Shown in pieces: positions 60,941-64,000 of a DNA stretch of 64,000 nt. How positions within the stretch are numbered: position 1 is the stretch's first letter; every line of letters starts with the position of its first letter. Below the pieces are notes generated by a model. It was given only the letters and a program-made list of their open reading frames with translations, did no database searches and was not told the origin of the DNA. The translations under genes and the position numbers were made by a program. The stretch is from Piscinibacter gummiphilus (GTDB lineage: Bacteria; Pseudomonadota; Gammaproteobacteria; Burkholderiales; Burkholderiaceae_C): the NCBI RefSeq assembly GCF_002116905.1, contig NZ_CP015118.1, forward strand, positions 2,232,001 through 2,296,000, given 5' to 3'.

Positions 60941-62125
60941 ATGGCGCCATCGTTCTACCGCCCGCTGCTGGCCCTGATCCTCGGGCAGGTCAGCCTGCAC
61001 TCGGCGATGGCGGGCGTGCGGCTCGCAGCCCCGCTGCAGTCGCTGCACGAGGGCCGGTCGGCCGCGTCGGTGGGCCTGCTGCTCGCGCTGTTCGCGCTGG
61101 CGCCCGTGGTGCTCGCGATCCCCGGTGGCCGGCTGGCGGACCGGCTCGGCTACCACCGGCCGCTGCGCATCGCCACCGCGCTGTCCGTGGCGGGTGCGCT
61201 GCTCGCCGCGGTGGCCGGCGGGCACTACCTGGTGCTGTGCCTGTCGGCGATGCTGTCCGGCGCGGGCGCCAACCTCGGGCTGATCGTGGTGCAGCGGTCG
61301 GCCGGGCGCATGTCCTCCGACCCCACGGTGCGGCTGAAGGTGTTCAGCTGGCTGGGCATGGCCCCGGCGCTGTCGAACCTGCTCGGGCCGGTGCTGGTGG
61401 GTCTGCTGATCGACGGGGCCGGGTTCCAGGTGGCCTTCGGCGCGATGGCGCTGCTGCCGCTGATGGCGCTCGCCATCGCGCGGCTGGTGCCCGTCGAGGC
61501 ACCGCTTCCCGCGGCGGCACCCCTGGCCGAGGCAGCACGTCCCCGCCGCGTGTGGGACCTGCTGCGCTCGCCCGACGTGCGCCGCCTGCTGCTGCTGAAC
61601 TGGCTGCTGTCGGCGAGCTGGGACGTGCACAGCTTCGTGGTGCCCATCCTGGGCCACGAGCGCGGGCTCGACGCCACGGCCATCGGCTTCGTGCTGGGCA
61701 CTTTCGCCGCGTCGGTGGCGGTGGTGCGGTTCGCCATTCCGGTGATCGCCCACCGGCTCACCGAACGCCAGGTGCTGGTGGGCGCCACGCTGGCCACCGG
61801 GGCGGTGCTGGCGGTGTACCCGTTCGCGCACCCGGCCTGGGCCATGGCGCTGTGCGCGGCGCTGCTGGGCATTCCGCTCGGGTCGGTGCAGCCGATGGTG
61901 ATGTCGCTGCTGCACGAGGCCACACCCCATGAACGGCACGGCGAGGCCATCGCGCTCCGCTCGATGAGCCTCAACCTGTCGAGCAGCGTGATGCCGCTGT
62001 GTTTCGGCGCGCTGGGCGCGGCCCTCGGTGCGGGTGTGCTGTTCTGGCTGATGGGCGGGCTGGTGGCCGGGGCTGGCAGCTTGCAGGCCCGGCGGATCCG
62101 CGAGCGGCCGCCTGCCGCGTCCTGA
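60941..62125 (+). CDS. Major facilitator superfamily transporter
   Basis: The 394-residue product has about 12 hydrophobic segments and an MFS loop 2-3 motif (GGRLADRLGYHRPLRIAT). LSAMLSGAGANLGLIVVQRSAGRM and a matching second half (LLTERQVLVGATLATG-like) follow, and late TM11-12 lie around ALGAALGAGVLFWLMGG. It is a proton-driven transporter, probably of drugs or metabolites. No regulator is adjacent and substrate is unknown. A GC-rich stem near 62133-62149 separates it from the convergent glutaredoxin gene. Confidence 0.85.
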   Translation: MAPSFYRPLLALILGQVSLHSAMAGVRLAAPLQSLHEGRSAASVGLLLALFALAPVVLAIPGGRLADRLGYHRPLRIATALSVAGALLAAVAGGHYLVLCLSAMLSGAGANLGLIVVQRSAGRMSSDPTVRLKVFSWLGMAPALSNLLGPVLVGLLIDGAGFQVAFGAMALLPLMALAIARLVPVEAPLPAAAPLAEAARPRRVWDLLRSPDVRRLLLLNWLLSASWDVHSFVVPILGHERGLDATAIGFVLGTFAASVAVVRFAIPVIAHRLTERQVLVGATLATGAVLAVYPFAHPAWAMALCAALLGIPLGSVQPMVMSLLHEATPHERHGEAIALRSMSLNLSSSVMPLCFGALGAALGAGVLFWLMGGLVAGAGSLQARRIRERPPAAS

Positions 62126-62163
62126 GCGCCCGCGGCCCTCGAGGGGCCGGCGGTGTCAGCAGG

Positions 62164-62820
62164 TCAGAACTTGAAGCCCGGCGGCGTGCCGGGCGCGGCC
62201 GGGGCCGCGGCGGGTTCCGTGGGCGCGGCCGGTGCGGAGGCGGGGGCCGGCGCCGCCGCGGCGGGCGCGGCGCCACTCGTCAGCGGAGCGGCCGCGGGGG
62301 CCGCGTAGTTGGCGGGCAGCATGGACCGCTTCGGGTACCCGGCGGCATCGAGGTAGGTGTTGGTTTCACTCGCGTTGTAGCCGCCGATGACCTGCGAGCC
62401 CACGGTGACGGCCGGCACGTCGGTGCGGCCGATGAGGCGTTGCATGGCCGCGCTGTCGGCCGGGGTGACCACCGTGCGTTCGGTGAACGGGATGCCCCGC
62501 TGCCGCAGCAGCGCGCGGGCGGATTCGCACGGGCCGCAGGACGCGGTGGTGTAGAGCACCACGGGGTACCGCTGCGCGGCCTGGCGCAGCTCGTAGGGCA
62601 GGGAGGCGTCCGAGCCGCCGCCGCCCGTGGTGTTCACCGAGCCGACCTTGTTTTCCGGCGAGACGGGCGGCCGGTCGGTGTACGTGACCTTGCCGTCGGG
62701 GCCGACGACCTTGTAGAGCGCATGGGCCGGCATCGAGGCGAGCGCCGAGGCGGACAGCACCGCCAGGGCGGCGAGGCGGACGGCACGGTGCGAAGCGGAA
62801 CGCGGGGTGGGGAACATCAT
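62164..62820 (-). CDS. DUF4124 and glutaredoxin-domain exported protein
   Basis: The start is one of two adjacent ATGs (62820 or 62817) behind GGAG. The 218-residue product has a signal peptide ending AHA. A short DUF4124 segment (LYKVVGPDGKVTYTDRPP) is followed by a glutaredoxin-like domain (about 85-165) with the redox site CGPC in VVLYTTASCGPCESARALL, VPAVTVGSQVIGGY and a Leu-rich end. The tail is Ala/Pro-rich and low in complexity (about 175-218). This is a periplasmic thiol-disulfide protein of unknown partner. It is convergent with the MFS gene. Confidence 0.85.
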   Translation of the reverse strand: MMFPTPRSASHRAVRLAALAVLSASALASMPAHALYKVVGPDGKVTYTDRPPVSPENKVGSVNTTGGGGSDASLPYELRQAAQRYPVVLYTTASCGPCESARALLRQRGIPFTERTVVTPADSAAMQRLIGRTDVPAVTVGSQVIGGYNASETNTYLDAAGYPKRSMLPANYAAPAAAPLTSGAAPAAAAPAPASAPAAPTEPAAAPAAPGTPPGFKF

Positions 62821-62869
62821 GGACTCCAGGAGGGAACTCGGCGGCGGGAAAACGCTGGTGGCACTGTAC

Positions 62870-64000
62870 TCAAGCCATGCCCTGGTGGCGTAACAAGGCG
62901 TCGATGCGCGGCTCGCGGCCCCGGAAGGCCTTGAAGCTCTCGAGCGCCGGGCGGCTGCCGCCGGCCTCCAGGATGGCCTCGCGGTAGCGGCGGCCCGTGT
63001 CGACGTCGAGCGCGCTCGTTTCCTCGAAGGCGCTCCAGGCATCGGCGCTCAGCACCTCGGCCCACTTGTAGCTGTAGTAGCCCGCCGCGTAGCCGCCGGC
63101 GAAGATGTGCGAGAAGCCGTGCTGGAAGCGGTTGAACGCCGGCGGCGTGACCACGGCCACCTCGCGGCGCACGTCGTCGATCATGGCCTGGATGCGGTCT
63201 TCCGCGCCCGGTTCGGCATGGATGCGCATGTCGAACAGCGAGAACTCCACCTGGCGCAGCGTCTGCAGGCCGCTCTGGAAGTTCTTGGCCGCGAGCATCT
63301 TGTCGTACAGCGCGCGCGGCAGCGGCTCGCCGGTGTCGACGTGGGCGGTGAGGTGCTTGAGCACGTCCCACTCCCAGCAGAAGTTCTCCATGAACTGGCT
63401 GGGCAGCTCCACCGCGTCCCATTCGACGCCGGAGATGCCGGCCACGCCGGTGTCGTCGACCTTGGTGAGCAGGTGGTGCAGGCCGTGGCCGAACTCGTGG
63501 AAGAGGGTGGTGACGTCGTCGTGCGTGAGCAGCGCGGGCTTGCCGCCCACGGGGGAGGCGAAGTTGCAGACGAGGTGGGCCACCGGCGTCTGCGTGTGGC
63601 CCTCGGGGCGGGCCCAGCGGCCGCGCACGTCGTCCATCCAGGCGCCGGGGCGCTTGCCGGGGCGGGCGTACGGGTCGAGGTAGAACTGGCCCACGGTTTC
63701 ACCGCGGCGGTCGATGCGGAAGAAGCGCACCGACGGGTGCCACACCGGCGCCGTGTCGGGGCGGATGGCCACGTCGAACAGCGTCTCGATGATGCGGAAC
63801 AGACCGTCGAGCACCTTGGTTTCGGTGAAGTACGGCTTGACCTCCTGGTCGCTGAACGCGTAGCGCTGCTCCTTCAGCTTCTCGCTGGCGTAGGCCTGGT
63901 CCCAGGCCTGCAGGTCGGGCAGGTTCAGCTCGGTGCGGGCGAACTCGCGCAGCTCGGCCAGGTCCTTCTCGGCGAACGGACGGGCGCGGCGGGCGAGGTC
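62870..64000 (-). CDS. prlC: Oligopeptidase A (M3 metallopeptidase), C-terminal part; 5' end outside window
   Basis: The frame is open from the last base of the window to the stop at 62870, giving 376 residues of the C-terminal part. The zinc site HEFGHGLHHLL and a downstream Glu (GVEWDAVELPSQFMENFCWE) identify family M3. YLDPYARPGKRPGAW, VCNFASPVGGKPALLTHDDV and FNRFQHGFSHIFAGGYAAGYYSYKWAEVLSADAWSAF are typical of oligopeptidase A/PrlC. It degrades short peptides, including signal-peptide fragments, in the cytoplasm. The missing part would be about 300 residues. Confidence 0.93.
   Translation of the reverse strand, partial: DLARRARPFAEKDLAELREFARTELNLPDLQAWDQAYASEKLKEQRYAFSDQEVKPYFTETKVLDGLFRIIETLFDVAIRPDTAPVWHPSVRFFRIDRRGETVGQFYLDPYARPGKRPGAWMDDVRGRWARPEGHTQTPVAHLVCNFASPVGGKPALLTHDDVTTLFHEFGHGLHHLLTKVDDTGVAGISGVEWDAVELPSQFMENFCWEWDVLKHLTAHVDTGEPLPRALYDKMLAAKNFQSGLQTLRQVEFSLFDMRIHAEPGAEDRIQAMIDDVRREVAVVTPPAFNRFQHGFSHIFAGGYAAGYYSYKWAEVLSADAWSAFEETSALDVDTGRRYREAILEAGGSRPALESFKAFRGREPRIDALLRHQGMA

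Overview
The window is high-GC DNA (roughly two thirds G+C by eye), densely coding, with GTG/ATG starts, many ATGA stop/start overlaps and the conserved block rimP-nusA-infB-rbfA-truB. Gene content (PhaC-like DUF3141 protein, several Orn/Lys/Arg decarboxylases, TAXI receptor, DUF1254 protein, QmcA/NfeD) and intergenic repeats suggest a betaproteobacterium of the Burkholderiales, perhaps the Rubrivivax/Leptothrix/Roseateles side. That placement is inference; no rRNA is present.

Layout. (1) 1-3639: the end of a cluster resembling functional-amyloid (Fap) export loci: a short repeat protein (partial), a FapD-like C39 peptidase, a protein with a related C-terminal repeat and, convergently, an outer-membrane barrel; a REP-type palindrome lies between the convergent genes. 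(2) 3716-5308: an orphan TAXI-type receptor and a small Cys-rich exported protein. (3) 5469-37717: the main island. A MalT-like LuxR regulator is followed by four transcription units, all on the + strand: a degenerate acyl-CoA ligase; DUF3302-HlyD-NodT; an 11-gene unit (DUF3141, Pta, AckA, a second FabI, RRM-like protein, DUF3300, DUF2950, lipoprotein, PPK2, GNAT, SulP); and a 10-gene unit (porin, Arg/Lys decarboxylase, ornithine decarboxylase, PotE, solute-binding protein, ArcA, ArcB, ArcC, DUF3047, BamA-like barrel). (4) 37739-44178: a two-component system between two exported esterases, then a DUF1254 gene with two in-frame TAG codons and its barrel partner. (5) 44240-48507: tRNA-Ser(GGA), DUF2237, QmcA, NfeD and a third large decarboxylase. 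(6) 48508-49262: a gene-free stretch of nested inverted repeats, apparently a small non-autonomous insertion inside a REP palindrome. (7) 49263-64000: housekeeping genes: FabI, rimP-nusA-infB-rbfA-truB-typA, a hydrolase, rmuC, an MFS transporter, a DUF4124-glutaredoxin protein and part of an M3 oligopeptidase.

The most striking observation is a repeated promoter architecture in the island. The palindrome CCCCT(C/G)C-N5-G(G/C)AGGGG occurs before all four units, 20-21 bases upstream of a -10-like hexamer (TAGAGT, TAGAGT, TAATCT, TAGGAT), with the start codon 59-68 bases after the first base of that hexamer. The palindrome centre would lie near -42, the usual place for a class II activator. The adjacent MalT-like regulator is the obvious candidate to bind it. 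I infer one regulon of about 25 genes joining substrate-level phosphorylation (Pta-AckA, arginine deiminase), polyphosphate/nucleotide phosphorylation (PPK2), proton-consuming decarboxylation with putrescine/ornithine antiport, and envelope functions. This would suit survival under energy limitation, low oxygen or acid. None of it has been tested here.
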